Numbered from the stretch's first letter, positions 34,692 through 44,964 are shown. The stretch: 64,000 nucleotides of DNA from Pseudomonas eucalypticola (GCF_013374995.1 NZ_CP056030.1:1768501-1832500), one strand, 5' to 3'. A program made the numbers and translations. The notes: generated by a model from the sequence alone, not told the origin.

Positions 34692-37600
34692 GCAACACCT
34701 CCTACTTTTTTAGATGCACTTTTATATTTTTCAAAAATGTATGACTTGCCAGTAGCAGCCTTATACTGAGCTACGCCACCCTTGTGTGGAATACCGTTAT
34801 GAGCTGCTTTCTTGACCAGTTGCATTGTACCTTTATTGGTTGCATGGTCATAATCATCCAGGTGGTGCCACACGTAACCAGCAGGAGTAGTTTTTTGGTT
34901 TAACCCCGCCGCTTTATTTGCCACTTCAAAGTCCATATGATAATCACCAGTGTACTCAATGGACACAATCGGGTTAACATTTGGATTCTTTGCATAAAGA
35001 GCATTACTTTCTGAGAAGTCTAGCCCTCCGCCGCTTGTTTTGGTAGCCCCTGTAAACCCTCTGGATTCAAGTTTACTAATCGGATCTACAGCTAATCCTA
35101 GAGGATCTATCCATGTGAGAGCATTAGACGCATAGTGATAGAGATTGAACCCGCCACGAACCCCAATCGGATCCTGCGTTATAAACCGCCCCACCTCCGG
35201 ATCGTAATACCGAAACGTATTGTAGTGCAGCCCCGTCTCATCATCGAAATACTGACCCTGGAACCGCAGGTTCTGCTCAACCTCCACCACCGCCAGTGTC
35301 TCGATGCTCCCCCACGCCTTGTACGTCGCCTGCCAGACGATGCGGCCATCGGCGTTGGTCATCTCCAGCGGCGTACCGATCTGGTCCGTGTGGTAATAGT
35401 AAAGCTGCTGTGCCTCGCCTTCCGCGCGGTCCACCCGCGCCAGCGGCGCATAGCTCCCCGGCTCGTACAGGTACAGGCTATCGCGCTCCGGCGTCAGCTC
35501 CTGCAGCATCCGCAGGCCCTGCCACAGGAAGCGCTTTTCCTCTATGCGGTCATCCTGCTCAGACGTCTTGCCGATCCGGCGCCCCAGGCTGTCGTACTGG
35601 TAGCGCCCCTCGCTATGGACTTGCGCCCCGACGATGGTCTGTGACCACACCAACCGGTTCTCACAGTCGTACTTGAAATACTGCACCTGCCGCTGCCCGC
35701 TGCGCTTCTCGATCAGGTTGCCCCACGGGTCATAGCGGTACTCGTTGTTCTGCCAGTTGCGCAGGCGGTTGTCCTTCACCTTGTCGAATTGGCTGGTGCC
35801 GAAGTTCAGCCGGTTGGCCGCCGGGTCGTAACGAAACTCCTCGCTGGTCATCAGCTTGCCGGTTTCGCGGCCGTGCAATTGGCCGTTGGCTTCATACTCG
35901 TAGCGGATTTCACCGCGCAGTTGATCCAGGGTACGGATCAGCTCGCCGGCAGGGTCGTATTCGTACTGACGCTGCACGGCATTGCGGTAGTCGTTGAGCA
36001 GCACCCGCGTCGGCACGTTGGGGTTGGTGACCTTCGAGAGCTTTTCGGCCGGGACGCTGGACGCGTATTGCCAGGCCTTGCGGCCCATGGCGTCGTAGCC
36101 GAAGCAGCTGGTGAGCTTGCCTTGGGTACGGTAGACCTCGCGGTGCAGGTCGTCGCGTTCGAAGTCGCTGATGACCTGGCCGTCGAGGTTGAGTTGGTGC
36201 AGGTGGCCGCTGCCGTAGTACAGGTGGTTGAGTTGGCGGCCGTCGGGCAGGGTCAGGGTGGTGAGGTTGCTGAGCGGGTCGTATTCGTAGCTCAGGTCAC
36301 CTTGTGAAGTGCTTTCCGTGAGCAGGCGACCCAGCAGGTCGTAGCTGAAGGCCAGGGTTTCTTTCTTGATGCCCAGGCGTACGCCGATGTTGGTCGGGGT
36401 GCGCTGGATGCTCAGCAGGCGGTCGGCATCGTCATATTCGTAATCAAGACGGCTGTCATCGTTGGTGCGGGCCATTAAACGGCCGATGGTGTCGCGCTCG
36501 AACTCCGTGATGCGCTGTGGGGTTTCGGCCCGTTCGCCGTAGCCGATTTCTTCGACCTGCGTCAGATGCCCACCCACGCTGTAGTGGAAACGCCGGGTCA
36601 GGTTGTCGATGCGCCGCTCTTCGATCAGCCGGTCGCTGGCGTCGTACGCAAACTGGTAGGCCGCGTTGTTTTCGTTGACCAGGGCCGTCAGGCGGATGGC
36701 CTTGTCGTACTGGTAGCCGATGCGCTGGCCCTTGGCGTCCTGGCGGCTGCTGGGCAGGCCGCGGGCGGTGCGTTGCAGGCGGGTGATCTGGCCCTTGCCG
36801 TCGGTGTGCGTGAGTACCTGGCCCAGGGCGTTGTAGGTGAACTGCTCCGAGGTGCCGTCAGGATGCTCGATCTTCAGCACTTCGCCCGCGGGCTTGCGCT
36901 GCAACGAGGTAGTCTGCCCCAGCGCATCGGTCACGGCCTGCAGGTGCTGGTGCTCGTCGAAGCGGTAGGCGGTGCTCTTGCCGGAGCAGTCCTGGTAACG
37001 CTCCACCTGGGCCAGCGTGTTCCACCACAGGTGCTTGGACTTGTGCGTGGCGTCGACGATGGTGTGCGGCAGGCCGTCGTCGCTGTAGTAGTACTCGGTG
37101 GTGTTGCCCAGGGCATCGGTTTCAGCCAGCAGGTTGCCCTTGTTGTCGTACTGGGCTTTCCAGCTGGAGCCGTCCGGGTAGTCCACCTGTTTCACCAGGG
37201 TGGTGAGCTGGTGGTGTTTGTAGCGGGTGGTGCGGCCCAGTGGGTCGGTTTCCTCGACCAGGCGCGAGTATTGATCGTACTGCAGGGTGATCTGGTTGCC
37301 GTCGGGCAGGGTCAGGCCGGTCAGGTTGCCGCGGTCGTCCAGGGCCATCTGGTAGCGCTCGCCGCCAAAATCGGTGCTGGCCACCACACGGCGGTCGGCG
37401 TTGTAGTGCACCTGGGCTTCGCGGCCCAGGGCGTCGGTGACCCAGGTGGTACGGGCGCCGAAGTCGTAGCGGAAATCGAAGTGTTCGCCGTCGCTGGTCC
37501 AGTGCTCGACCACCCGGGGCTGACCGTCGAGGGTTTCCCAGCGGTAGTGGCAGCTCAGGCCCAGGGCGTTGGCGTGGCGGGTCATGACGCCGTCGGTGTA

Positions 37601-38914
37601 GGCGAAACTGCGGACGGTGTCGCCGTTGCGGTTCACCACCTCCAGCAGTTGGCCGCGGTCGTCGTAGCGGTATTGCACCAGGGTTTCGACGGCGGTGTCG
37701 CCGACCACGCGCTTGACCTCGGTCAGGCGGCCCAGGGGGTGGGCGTAGTGCAGGTGTACGCGCTGCTCGCCGGTGGCGGTGATGTCGGTGAGTTGGCCGT
37801 CGACGCTGCGGGTGAAATGCAGGTAGTGGCCCAGGGCGTTTTCGATGCGTTGCAGCGGTACCGCGATATTGTCGTCGGCAACTTCGCCGAAGTAGAAGAA
37901 GAGGTTATCCAGGGTTTGCAACAGGTAGTGGCCACCCTCGCTGCGTACCAGGTAGACCTGCTCGTGGGGGTTGTAGATGCGCTCGCCCGGCTCCAGCGTC
38001 ACGAACGGCACGCTACGGCCCTGGTTGTCGGTGAGGTAGATGAAGTCGCCGCGCCGACGCAGGCTTTGCTCCCACGGCAGTACCCAGCCGCGGCCCAGAA
38101 CGCTGTCCACGGTGAGGTCGCTGGCGTAGAAGCGCGACCATTCGATAGGCATCAGGCCCGGCAGGACGAAGTCGGTCTCGTCCGGCAGCAGCTTGCGGCC
38201 GGTGGTGGTGTCGACCGGGTTGCCGTGCAGGCCGCCCATGACTTTCTCAGCGACTGGCGCGACACCGAAACGCATGATGGCATCGCCGGCCACGACGCCG
38301 GCCATGAAGCGCAACGCACAGGGCCCAGCGGCCTTGAGACCTTGCTGCAAGCCCAGTTTGTAGATGCTGAGCACGGCCCTGGCGCCGCCGGCCACGGCCA
38401 TCAGGATGTCGACGGTGTAACGCAGCCATTTCGGTACTTCGTCGTTGACCGGCAGGTAGCCGTAGGTGCCGCCGCCGATGAACACGTTGCCCGACCCCGA
38501 AGCGATCTTGGCGCCGCAGGTCAGCTTGTCACCTTTGCGTGCGGCACCGAAACCGTTGATGAACACGTTGGCCGAGCCTTCGGCCACCTGCACGGTAGGC
38601 GAATGCTTTTCGCACACCCCCACGCTGCCTTCGGCATAGGCCGCCGCGCGGCCGTTGATGAACACGTTCGGCGAGGCAGATTCGATCTGCCCCGCGGGCG
38701 AGCTGAAGGCGCTGCCTAATCGCTCCCCCAGGCTGACGATGCCCCCGCCCACAATGCCTGCCGCCACACCCAACAGGAAGCCACCCACGCCGCAGGTGGC
38801 AAAGGTGAAGGCAACGTAGGCCACCAGGGCAATGCCCGCCACGGCGCCCAGCAGGAAGCCGGCGAGCGCGCTGGTGTGTTCGATGCCGTCGTGTAACCGG
38901 GCTGCTTCGAACAT
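34685..38914 (-). CDS. PAAR-Rhs polymorphic toxin with C-terminal WHH nuclease
   Basis: A 1,409-residue type VI secretion effector. Residues 15-70 hold two hydrophobic pre-PAAR segments ([37 protein letters not shown]). A PAAR-like domain with repeated NVFING motifs spans about 80-150, and another helix region follows. The Rhs/YD-repeat cage runs from about 225 to 1270. The core ends at DPIG...WIDPLGL, the site of self-cleavage in Rhs proteins. The last 135 residues form the tip, with [11 protein letters not shown] near 1347 and GTMQLV...HNGIPHKGG, the WHH group of the HNH/Endo VII nuclease superfamily. The tip (34688-35092) is A+T-rich. It is encoded behind its EagR chaperone and before its SUKH immunity gene. 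Confidence 0.93.
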   Translation of the reverse strand: MFEAARLHDGIEHTSALAGFLLGAVAGIALVAYVAFTFATCGVGGFLLGVAAGIVGGGIVSLGERLGSAFSSPAGQIESASPNVFINGRAAAYAEGSVGVCEKHSPTVQVAEGSANVFINGFGAARKGDKLTCGAKIASGSGNVFIGGGTYGYLPVNDEVPKWLRYTVDILMAVAGGARAVLSIYKLGLQQGLKAAGPCALRFMAGVVAGDAIMRFGVAPVAEKVMGGLHGNPVDTTTGRKLLPDETDFVLPGLMPIEWSRFYASDLTVDSVLGRGWVLPWEQSLRRRGDFIYLTDNQGRSVPFVTLEPGERIYNPHEQVYLVRSEGGHYLLQTLDNLFFYFGEVADDNIAVPLQRIENALGHYLHFTRSVDGQLTDITATGEQRVHLHYAHPLGRLTEVKRVVGDTAVETLVQYRYDDRGQLLEVVNRNGDTVRSFAYTDGVMTRHANALGLSCHYRWETLDGQPRVVEHWTSDGEHFDFRYDFGARTTWVTDALGREAQVHYNADRRVVASTDFGGERYQMALDDRGNLTGLTLPDGNQITLQYDQYSRLVEETDPLGRTTRYKHHQLTTLVKQVDYPDGSSWKAQYDNKGNLLAETDALGNTTEYYYSDDGLPHTIVDATHKSKHLWWNTLAQVERYQDCSGKSTAYRFDEHQHLQAVTDALGQTTSLQRKPAGEVLKIEHPDGTSEQFTYNALGQVLTHTDGKGQITRLQRTARGLPSSRQDAKGQRIGYQYDKAIRLTALVNENNAAYQFAYDASDRLIEERRIDNLTRRFHYSVGGHLTQVEEIGYGERAETPQRITEFERDTIGRLMARTNDDSRLDYEYDDADRLLSIQRTPTNIGVRLGIKKETLAFSYDLLGRLLTESTSQGDLSYEYDPLSNLTTLTLPDGRQLNHLYYGSGHLHQLNLDGQVISDFERDDLHREVYRTQGKLTSCFGYDAMGRKAWQYASSVPAEKLSKVTNPNVPTRVLLNDYRNAVQRQYEYDPAGELIRTLDQLRGEIRYEYEANGQLHGRETGKLMTSEEFRYDPAANRLNFGTSQFDKVKDNRLRNWQNNEYRYDPWGNLIEKRSGQRQVQYFKYDCENRLVWSQTIVGAQVHSEGRYQYDSLGRRIGKTSEQDDRIEEKRFLWQGLRMLQELTPERDSLYLYEPGSYAPLARVDRAEGEAQQLYYYHTDQIGTPLEMTNADGRIVWQATYKAWGSIETLAVVEVEQNLRFQGQYFDDETGLHYNTFRYYDPEVGRFITQDPIGVRGGFNLYHYASNALTWIDPLGLAVDPISKLESRGFTGATKTSGGGLDFSESNALYAKNPNVNPIVSIEYTGDYHMDFEVANKAAGLNQKTTPAGYVWHHLDDYDHATNKGTMQLVKKAAHNGIPHKGGVAQYKAATGKSYIFEKYKSASKKVGGVAC
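35168..36188. repeat. Direct repeat of Rhs core, copy A (1.02 kb)
   Basis: Part of the full rhs gene just upstream of the tip. It is repeated colinearly at 31461-32481 beside the ART-like tip. Recombination between copies would swap the tip and delete 3,707 bp. Confidence 0.85.
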
Positions 38915-38918
38915 GGCC

Positions 38919-39386
38919 TTACTCCTGTGCGCCGCTGGCTGCCGGGTCCGGGTTCAATTGCCTGGGTTGGTAACTGGCGAGCAGGTCGGTCCAGTTGCGG
39001 TTCTGTTCGGCCGTGAAGTCAGCCTGGCTGGTGCACGCGAATACCAGGACACGGCCGGGCGCGATGATGAAAGCCGCCTGGCGTTGATGAATGGGGCGTT
39101 TGTCGCTCATGTAGTACGCTTCGATCTGCACCCCTGGTACGGGGTGGGAAGCGGATAGCTCGACGGTTTTCTGTTCAAGCACGGTGTAGCCACGCAGCTT
39201 CGACGCCAGCAGTTTCAGTTGGCGCTTCAGGTAAGCGCCGAGGTCTTCACCGGGCAGGTGCGTGTCGCGCGAAAGGGTGATGCTCAAGGGGGCGGGCGTC
39301 GTCGTGCCGAACACGAACATGTTGACGGTGCGGTCCTGGAAACCTTCAGGCAACGTGAAGCTGCCTTCCTGAAACTGATAATCCAT
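38919..39386 (-). CDS. EagR-type chaperone (DUF1795/DcrB family) for the Rhs effector
   Basis: A 155-residue protein starting [20 protein letters not shown] at ATG 39386, with the DUF1795 pattern through [21 protein letters not shown] and [25 protein letters not shown]. Eag chaperones bind the hydrophobic pre-PAAR segments of T6SS Rhs effectors and load them on VgrG. The gene ends 4 bp before the rhs start, as expected. A longer in-frame opening upstream was set aside because family proteins begin at this Met. No VgrG or T6SS core gene is in the window. Confidence 0.9.
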   Translation of the reverse strand: MDYQFQEGSFTLPEGFQDRTVNMFVFGTTTPAPLSITLSRDTHLPGEDLGAYLKRQLKLLASKLRGYTVLEQKTVELSASHPVPGVQIEAYYMSDKRPIHQRQAAFIIAPGRVLVFACTSQADFTAEQNRNWTDLLASYQPRQLNPDPAASGAQE

Positions 39387-39411
39387 TTTAAATTCTGTCC
39401 TGTTGAATATA

Positions 39412-39432
39412 GGAGGCTGCTCGGAAGCCTCC
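39412..39432 (-). promoter_or_regulatory. Leader hairpin of the eagR-rhs operon
   Basis: A perfect 7-bp stem, GGAGGCT with AGCCTCC, around GCTCGGA, 26 nt before the chaperone ATG. It may influence translation or mRNA stability. Confidence 0.35.
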
Positions 39433-39514
39433 AAGTCCGCCGCGCATGTTATCAAAACCAGCAGACTGCTTTTTAGTGCAGATAGCCCCACAGGCAATAG
39501 TCGGCTTTGAAAAT

Positions 39515-39553
39515 GAAAAAAACGCCTCTCACGCGGCATTCTGTCGGGAGGCG
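39515..39553 (-). terminator. Intrinsic terminator on the minus strand, possible end of a small RNA
   Basis: Read on the minus strand, CGCCTC, a 19-nt loop and GAGGCG are followed at once by seven T. The structure points leftward but no protein gene ends here, so it would terminate an unannotated transcript coming from 39560-39800. Confidence 0.45.
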
Positions 39554-39905
39554 ATCAAGCACTCGCAGACGCAGTTTTACCTCCCGTCGTGATCCAGCAA
39601 GGGGGGCGTTTCCCTGGGTATGCATGATGCGGGGAGGGGATAGCACTTGATGTAGGGGATTTCCCGCCGCTGTATCGGAAATTTCCCAAATGCAAATGCA
39701 GGCGGGAATTTGTGAGCGTTCACGCGGTTGACCGGCTAGCCTACCGACCTTCCTTGTGTAGCTGTTAAGCGGGCCACACGGATATGGGAACATACCCTCA
39801 ACACTGGCCTTCCACCCCCCTGCTACGCTACTTTCAGGGCACTTTTTCCCCCGCTGGCCGTCTGAGCCAGCACATAACGCTGTTTTTCTTCAGAGGTGTC
39901 ACCCC

Positions 39906-40184
39906 ATGAAAGCCTGGATCTGCCTGCCGTTGTTTGCGTTGGTTCTGACAGGTTGCGCCGGCAAGACGGCCTATCGCGATAATTGCGCCACCCAACTCGA
40001 TGCCGCCTGGCATGAGCTGGACCTGGCCAAGGCGGAAGGCTTTGCCGGTACCGTGAGTTATTCCAAGGCGCTGTCGCTGCTGACCGGGGCCAAGACCCAG
40101 CAGCAGTTCGAGGCCTATGAAGGTTGTACCGACAAGGCCGAGAAAGCCCGCTTCTACATCAAGGAGTCCCGCGCCGGCCGTTGA
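39906..40184 (+). CDS. Small lipoprotein of unknown function
   Basis: A 92-residue protein with a lipoprotein signal (MKAWICLPLFALVLTGC, acylated Cys17). The mature part has three further Cys and a helical, charged character (AAWHELDLAKAEGFAGTVSY; GAKTQQQFEAYEGC). It is probably in the outer membrane or periplasm. It sits 79 bp before the second moxR gene and in the same direction. No family is recognised. Confidence 0.75.
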   Translation: MKAWICLPLFALVLTGCAGKTAYRDNCATQLDAAWHELDLAKAEGFAGTVSYSKALSLLTGAKTQQQFEAYEGCTDKAEKARFYIKESRAGR

Positions 40185-40263
40185 TCGTTCTGTCCTGCAG
40201 GCGCTGGCTGGCCAGCGCCTGCAGACCGCTCCCCCTGTCGGGGCGCCCATGGAAGGAGGTGCC

Positions 40264-41181
40264 ATGCACAGCCAATTGAACGCCTGCCTCGAAGCCGTCA
40301 ACGAGGTATTGCTGGGCAAGCAACACCAGGTTCGCCTGGCGCTGACCTGCCTGATCGCCGGCGGGCACCTGTTGATCGAGGACTTGCCGGGCATGGGCAA
40401 GACCACCTTGAGCCACACCCTGGCCCGCGTCATGGGCCTGCGCTTCCAGCGCATCCAGTTCACCTCCGACCTGTTGCCCAGTGACATCCTGGGGACGTCA
40501 GTGTTCGACAAGGACAGCGGGCAGTTCGTCTTTCACCCGGGGCCTGTTTTCGCCGAGCTTGTGCTGGCCGATGAGATCAACCGCGCCACGCCCAAAAGCC
40601 AGAGCGCGCTGCTGGAGGCCATGGAAGAGGGCCAGGTGACCATCGAAGGCGCCACTCGCCCCTTGCCGCAACCTTTTTTCGTCATCGCCACCCAGAACCC
40701 CACGAGCCAGGGCGGGACCTTTGCGCTGCCCGAGTCGCAGCTGGACCGATTTCTCATGCGCCTGTCCCTGGGCTACCCGGCCAAGGCGGCGGAAAAGGCG
40801 TTGTTGCTGGGCGAGTCGCGTCGCGACCTGCTGCCGCGCATGGCGGCGGTGCTGGACCATGAAGAGCTGGCGATGCTGCAACAACATGCCCGCGAGGTAC
40901 GGGTCAGCGATGCGCTGGTGGACTATGTGCTGCGGCTGGTAGAGGCCACCCGTACCCAGCCACAGTTCGCCTGGGGCCTGTCGCCTCGCGCCAGCCTGGC
41001 ACTATTGGCTGCGGCGCGGGCCTGGGCCCTGGTGCTGGGGCGTGACTATGTGATTCCCGAAGACGTGCAGGCGGTGTTGCCCTCGGTGGTCAGCCACCGC
41101 CTGCGCGAGCGTGCCGACCCCACCGGCCAGGGGGGTGGGGCATTGGTGCAGTGGTTGCTCAAAGAAGTGGCGGCGCTGTGA
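40264..41181 (+). CDS. MoxR-family AAA+ ATPase of the TgpA locus
   Basis: A 305-residue protein. Walker A is in IEDLPGMGKTTLS (about residue 39), Walker B LVLADEINRATP (about 102), and sensor 1 VIATQNPTSQGGTFALPESQLDRF (about 140). ATG 40264 follows an excellent GGAAGGAGG ribosome site. It is paralogous to the ATPase at 27947, but its partner genes differ (DUF58 plus TgpA transglutaminase). It overlaps the next gene by 4 bp (GTGA). Confidence 0.92.
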   Translation: MHSQLNACLEAVNEVLLGKQHQVRLALTCLIAGGHLLIEDLPGMGKTTLSHTLARVMGLRFQRIQFTSDLLPSDILGTSVFDKDSGQFVFHPGPVFAELVLADEINRATPKSQSALLEAMEEGQVTIEGATRPLPQPFFVIATQNPTSQGGTFALPESQLDRFLMRLSLGYPAKAAEKALLLGESRRDLLPRMAAVLDHEELAMLQQHAREVRVSDALVDYVLRLVEATRTQPQFAWGLSPRASLALLAAARAWALVLGRDYVIPEDVQAVLPSVVSHRLRERADPTGQGGGALVQWLLKEVAAL

Positions 41182-42137
41182 TCGCCCGCCTGCGCCAGGG
41201 CGTGCGACGGTGGCAGGACCGCCGCGCACCGCCCGTGGCACAGGTGCAGTTGGGCCAGCGGCAGATCTACATCATGCCCGACCGCAGCGGCGCAGGGTTT
41301 GCCGTGGTGCTGTTGTTGATTCTGCTGGCGGCCATCAACTACCAGAACAGCATGGCCTACGCCCTGGTGTTCTTGCTGGGCTCGGTATTCGTGGTGGCCA
41401 TCCTGCATACTTTTCGCAACGTCAGTGGCTTGCGGGTCGCCGGCGCGGGCACCCCGGCGGTGTTCGCCGGTGAGCATGCGCGGTTCCTGCTGCGCCTGGA
41501 AAGCGCGGGGCGCGAGCACCAGGCCATCGCGGTGGGCTGGTCGGCGGACTCGCTGCAAAGCGTCGACGTGGCCGCCGGTACGGCGCTGGAACTGGAACTC
41601 AACCTGCCCACCGTGACGCGCGGCTGGCTGGCCGCACCGCGCATGCGCCTGCAAAGCACGTTCCCCCTGGGCGTGCTGCGGGCCTGGAGCTATCTCAACC
41701 TGGGCCAGCGGGTGCTGGTGTACCCGCGCCCCCTGGAAGGCGAGTTGCCGGTCATGGCCAGTGCCGCCGACGACATTGAAGGCGAGGGCCAGCGAGTTGC
41801 CGGGCAGGGGGTGGATGACTACCAAGGCTTGAAGGACTACCAACCGGGCGATTCGTGGCGGCGCCTGCACTGGAAGGCCTATTCCCGGGGCGGCAGGCTG
41901 CTGGTCAAGGAATTCGCCGATGTGCGTGGCCGCGACCTGTGCCTGGATTTCATGGCCTTGGGCGGCGACCTGGAGCAGCGCCTGTCGCGGCTGTGCCACT
42001 GGGTGCTGGCATTGTCCCGCGAGCAACGGCCGTTTGCCCTGCGACTACCGGGTGTGTACCTCCCGGTGGACAACAGTGACGGCCACCGCGAGGCCTGCCT
42101 GCGCGCCTTGGCGCTGTACCGGCAGGGGGGCGCATGA
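41178..42137 (+). CDS. DUF58 membrane protein of the TgpA locus
   Basis: A 319-residue protein starting at GTG 41178 in the stop codon of moxR. Two adjoining membrane helices lie at about residues 43-80 (FAVVLLLILLAAINYQNSM; ALVFLLGSVFVVAILHTF), then the DUF58 signature DYQGLKDYQPGDSWRRLHWKAYSR near 215. It is longer at the N-terminus than the DUF58 protein at 26997, which lacks helices. It overlaps tgpA by 4 bp. Confidence 0.9.
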   Translation: MIARLRQGVRRWQDRRAPPVAQVQLGQRQIYIMPDRSGAGFAVVLLLILLAAINYQNSMAYALVFLLGSVFVVAILHTFRNVSGLRVAGAGTPAVFAGEHARFLLRLESAGREHQAIAVGWSADSLQSVDVAAGTALELELNLPTVTRGWLAAPRMRLQSTFPLGVLRAWSYLNLGQRVLVYPRPLEGELPVMASAADDIEGEGQRVAGQGVDDYQGLKDYQPGDSWRRLHWKAYSRGGRLLVKEFADVRGRDLCLDFMALGGDLEQRLSRLCHWVLALSREQRPFALRLPGVYLPVDNSDGHREACLRALALYRQGGA

Positions 42138-44116
42138 CCCCGAGCATCCCGCGGATCAGCCTGACGTGGCTGCTGTTGGCCCAATGCCTGGTGATCGTGC
42201 CGTTCTGGCCCCATGTGCCCCTGTGGATGGTGGGCCTGTGGCTGGGCTGCACCCTGTGGCGGGTGCAGATTTTGCGCATGCGCGCCGCGTTCCCGGGCTT
42301 GCTGCTGAAAGTCGCGATGGTGGTGGCCACCGCCGCCGGGGTGTTCATGTCCCGGGGTGTGCTCATCGGCCTCGACGCGGCGGCGACGCTGCTGGTCGCC
42401 ACCTTCATGCTCAAGGTGGTGGAGATGCGCACCTTGCGCGACGCGCGGGTGCTGATCTACCTGGGCTTTTTCTGTGTGGTAGTGGCTTACCTGTACGACG
42501 CCAGCCTGCCCTGGGCACTGTACAGCGTGCTGCCGGTGACGGCGTTGCTGACGGCCATGATCGGTTTGCAACAGACCCGCCTGGTGGCGCAGCCCCTGGC
42601 GACCCTGCGCCTGGCCCTGGCGATCCTGGCCCAGGCCTTGCCGCTGATGCTGTTGTTCTTCGTGTTCTTTCCACGCCTGGAGCCGCTGTGGTCGCTGCCC
42701 ATCCCCAGTAACAAGGCGCAGACGGGCCTGGCCGAGAGCATGACGCCGGGGGACGTGGCCGAGCTGGGGCGCTCGGCGCAGTTGGTGATGCAGGTCAGCT
42801 TCGAGGGGCCGATGCCGTCGCGCCAGGCGTTGTACTGGCGGGCCTTCACCCTGGAGCGGTTCGACGGCGGGCGCTGGAGCCAATCGGAAATGTCCCGAGG
42901 CTTGCCGGTGGCCGCCTGGCAGCCCAACGGCCCGCAAGTGCGCTACCGCATCATTCAACAGCCCGGGGACCGTTGGCTGTATGGCCTGGACGTGGCCCAC
43001 ACCGACTTGCCGGGCGTGCGCCAGATGGCGGACTTCCGCCTGACACGGGTTCAGCCGCTGGACCGCCCCTTGCTGTACAACGTGACATCGTCGCCCCAGG
43101 CCATTCGCGACCTGCAGTTGAGCGAAGCCATGCGCCGCCAGGACCTGCGGCTACCTGCCACCGGCGACCCGCGGACTCGCCAATGGGCCCAGGAGCTCAA
43201 GGGGCGCTACCCGCAGCCTGACGCCCTGGTGCAGGCGGTGCTTCAGCGTTTTCACGACGACGATTACCATTACACCCTCAGGCCGCCGGCACTGGGTAGC
43301 GATAGCATCGACAGCTTCCTGTTCAACAGCCGCGCCGGTTTCTGCGCCCACTACGCCGGGGCCATGACGTACCTGCTGCGTGCCGCCGGCATACCGGCGC
43401 GCATGGTGGTGGGCTACCAGGGCGGTGAGTTGAACCCGGCCGGGCGCTACCTCACGGTGCGTCAGTTCGATGCCCATGCCTGGGTCGAGTATTGGCAGCC
43501 TGGGCGCGGTTGGCGCAGCGCCGACCCCACGGCGGCAGTATCGCCGCTGCGCATCGACCAGGGCCCGGAAGAGGCATTGGCCAGCGACGAGGAGTTCCTC
43601 AGCGATGCACCCTTTTCGCCGTTGCGCCTGCGCCACTTCAGTTGGGCCAACGACTTGCGCCTGGGCTGGGATAACCTTAACTATGGCTGGCAGCGCTGGG
43701 TACTCGATTACCAGAGCGCGCAGCAACTGGACTTCCTCAACCGCTGGTTCAAGGGCCTGGCCAGTACGGTGTTGCCGGTGGGCCTGCTGGTGGTGCTGGG
43801 AGCATTGGCCCTGGTGCTGTTAAAGCCTTGGCGTCGGGCGGCCGATAGTCAGTTGCAACTGTATCAGCGCTTCGAGGCGTTGCTGGCCCGCCACGGGCTT
43901 GCCCGTGCCACGGGTGAGGGCGCCCAGGCTTACGCACGCCGGGCCAGCCGGCATTTTGCCGACCAGGCGGGGGTGATCGAGGCGTTCAGCGAGGCGTTCA
44001 TCGCCCAGCGCTACGGCGGCCAGCCGGCGAACCTGGGCCAGTTGCGTCAACAATTCAAGGCAGTGCGGGCCAGCCTGGACGGCGTGCATCGCGTGGCGGT
44101 TCGGGAGTCCTCTTAA
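42134..44116 (+). CDS. tgpA: TgpA-type membrane transglutaminase (DUF3488 / transglutaminase / DUF4129)
   Basis: A 660-residue protein. About six membrane helices fill the first 190 residues (DUF3488). A periplasmic transglutaminase-like domain follows with catalytic Cys in SRAGFCAHYAGAM (about residue 403), His in DAHAWVEYW (about 446) and Asp in WRSADPTAAV (about 461). A further helix lies near 555, and a cytosolic DUF4129 tail ends the protein. The P. aeruginosa homologue is reported as essential and lies in the same gene order. Its physiological substrate is unknown. It is coupled to DUF58 by ATGA and is adjacent to the CHAD gene with no gap. Confidence 0.92.
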   Translation: MTPSIPRISLTWLLLAQCLVIVPFWPHVPLWMVGLWLGCTLWRVQILRMRAAFPGLLLKVAMVVATAAGVFMSRGVLIGLDAAATLLVATFMLKVVEMRTLRDARVLIYLGFFCVVVAYLYDASLPWALYSVLPVTALLTAMIGLQQTRLVAQPLATLRLALAILAQALPLMLLFFVFFPRLEPLWSLPIPSNKAQTGLAESMTPGDVAELGRSAQLVMQVSFEGPMPSRQALYWRAFTLERFDGGRWSQSEMSRGLPVAAWQPNGPQVRYRIIQQPGDRWLYGLDVAHTDLPGVRQMADFRLTRVQPLDRPLLYNVTSSPQAIRDLQLSEAMRRQDLRLPATGDPRTRQWAQELKGRYPQPDALVQAVLQRFHDDDYHYTLRPPALGSDSIDSFLFNSRAGFCAHYAGAMTYLLRAAGIPARMVVGYQGGELNPAGRYLTVRQFDAHAWVEYWQPGRGWRSADPTAAVSPLRIDQGPEEALASDEEFLSDAPFSPLRLRHFSWANDLRLGWDNLNYGWQRWVLDYQSAQQLDFLNRWFKGLASTVLPVGLLVVLGALALVLLKPWRRAADSQLQLYQRFEALLARHGLARATGEGAQAYARRASRHFADQAGVIEAFSEAFIAQRYGGQPANLGQLRQQFKAVRASLDGVHRVAVRESS

Positions 44117-44881
44117 ATGTCGACATTGCTGGATGAAGTCATCGCCCACCTGTTGGGCATCGAAATACGCTTACTGGCGTGCCAGGCGCGGCTGGAAGCG
44201 CACACCGACCCTGAGGCGCTGCACGATCTGCGCACCACGGTGCGTCGCTTGCGCAGCCTGATCCGGCCGCTGCGTGGCCTGCCCGGAGTGGATCAGCTGG
44301 AGGAGGCCGCCAAGGGCGTTGGCCAGCTGACCACCCCCTACCGCGACCGCGAGGTGTTGGCCGCTCACCTGCATAAACGTGGGCATCACGCGTTGGCGCA
44401 GCGACGGGTGGCGCAGATGAAGGGTGTTTACCCTCAGGTCGCGGCCAGTGCCGAACTGGCGCGGCTGGTGCGCATCCTCGATGGTTTCCCACGCTTTGCC
44501 CGCGCGGCGCAACGGGAAAAATTGCTCGGTGGCCTGCACAAGCGGGTCGACAAGCGCCTGGGCAAGCAGTGGCGGCAGCTGGAAGCAGCACTGCAGGACC
44601 CGGGGCACGACCGGCACCGCCTGCGCTTGCTGATCAAGCGTGTGCGTTACGCGGTGGAAGCCTACCCCGCGCTCAGCCGCGCCAGCGACCCACTGGTCAA
44701 GCGGCTCAAGCAGGCCCAGGGCGCCCTGGGGGATTGGCACGACAACTGGCAATGGTTGCTGAAAGTCGAACAGGAACCCGACCTGCTGCCGTGCCTGCCC
44801 GAGTGGCAGGCAGCCCTGGTCGAGGGCGAGCAGCGCAGCGACCGGGCGTTGGACAAATTGCTGGCCGCCGTGAAGTATTAA
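44117..44881 (+). CDS. CHAD-domain protein
   Basis: A 254-residue all-helical protein with the conserved His- and Arg-rich helices of CHAD domains: ALHDLRTTVRRLRSLIRPLRG near residue 35 and LRLLIKRVRYAVEAYPAL near 172. The positive surface of this fold binds inorganic polyphosphate in studied members. No CYTH phosphatase domain is attached. The ATG follows the tgpA stop directly, so it is probably the last gene of the moxR-DUF58-tgpA operon. Confidence 0.88.
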   Translation: MSTLLDEVIAHLLGIEIRLLACQARLEAHTDPEALHDLRTTVRRLRSLIRPLRGLPGVDQLEEAAKGVGQLTTPYRDREVLAAHLHKRGHHALAQRRVAQMKGVYPQVAASAELARLVRILDGFPRFARAAQREKLLGGLHKRVDKRLGKQWRQLEAALQDPGHDRHRLRLLIKRVRYAVEAYPALSRASDPLVKRLKQAQGALGDWHDNWQWLLKVEQEPDLLPCLPEWQAALVEGEQRSDRALDKLLAAVKY

Positions 44882-44964
44882 CCCGCGAAAATGGCTGAAA
44901 CAGCGCCTGCTGGCCCAAGGCTTGCTGGTTAAGATTCGCCTTTGTCACCGTATTCGAGGTCGCC

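Larger units (their letters stand above)
39387..39905. other. 519-bp intergenic region upstream of the eagR-rhs operon
   Basis: Holds a GGAGGCT/AGCCTCC hairpin (39412-39432) in the chaperone leader, an intrinsic-terminator-like structure on the minus strand (39515-39553), and the promoter region of the lipoprotein gene at 39906, with a GCTGGC/GCCAGC stem nearby. A 106-codon minus-strand frame (39473-39793) has no domain, no clear ribosome site and atypical composition, and was not accepted as a gene. Confidence 0.6.

Noticed and set aside
30279..39386. Search for transposases, integrases or CRISPR repeats in the Rhs island
   Set aside because: Repeats here are Rhs core copies and YD motifs, not CRISPR; no transposase or integrase gene was found.
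39473..39793. 106-codon minus-strand frame between the chaperone and lipoprotein genes
   Set aside because: No ribosome site, no domain, unusual composition, and an intrinsic-terminator-like structure lies inside it.
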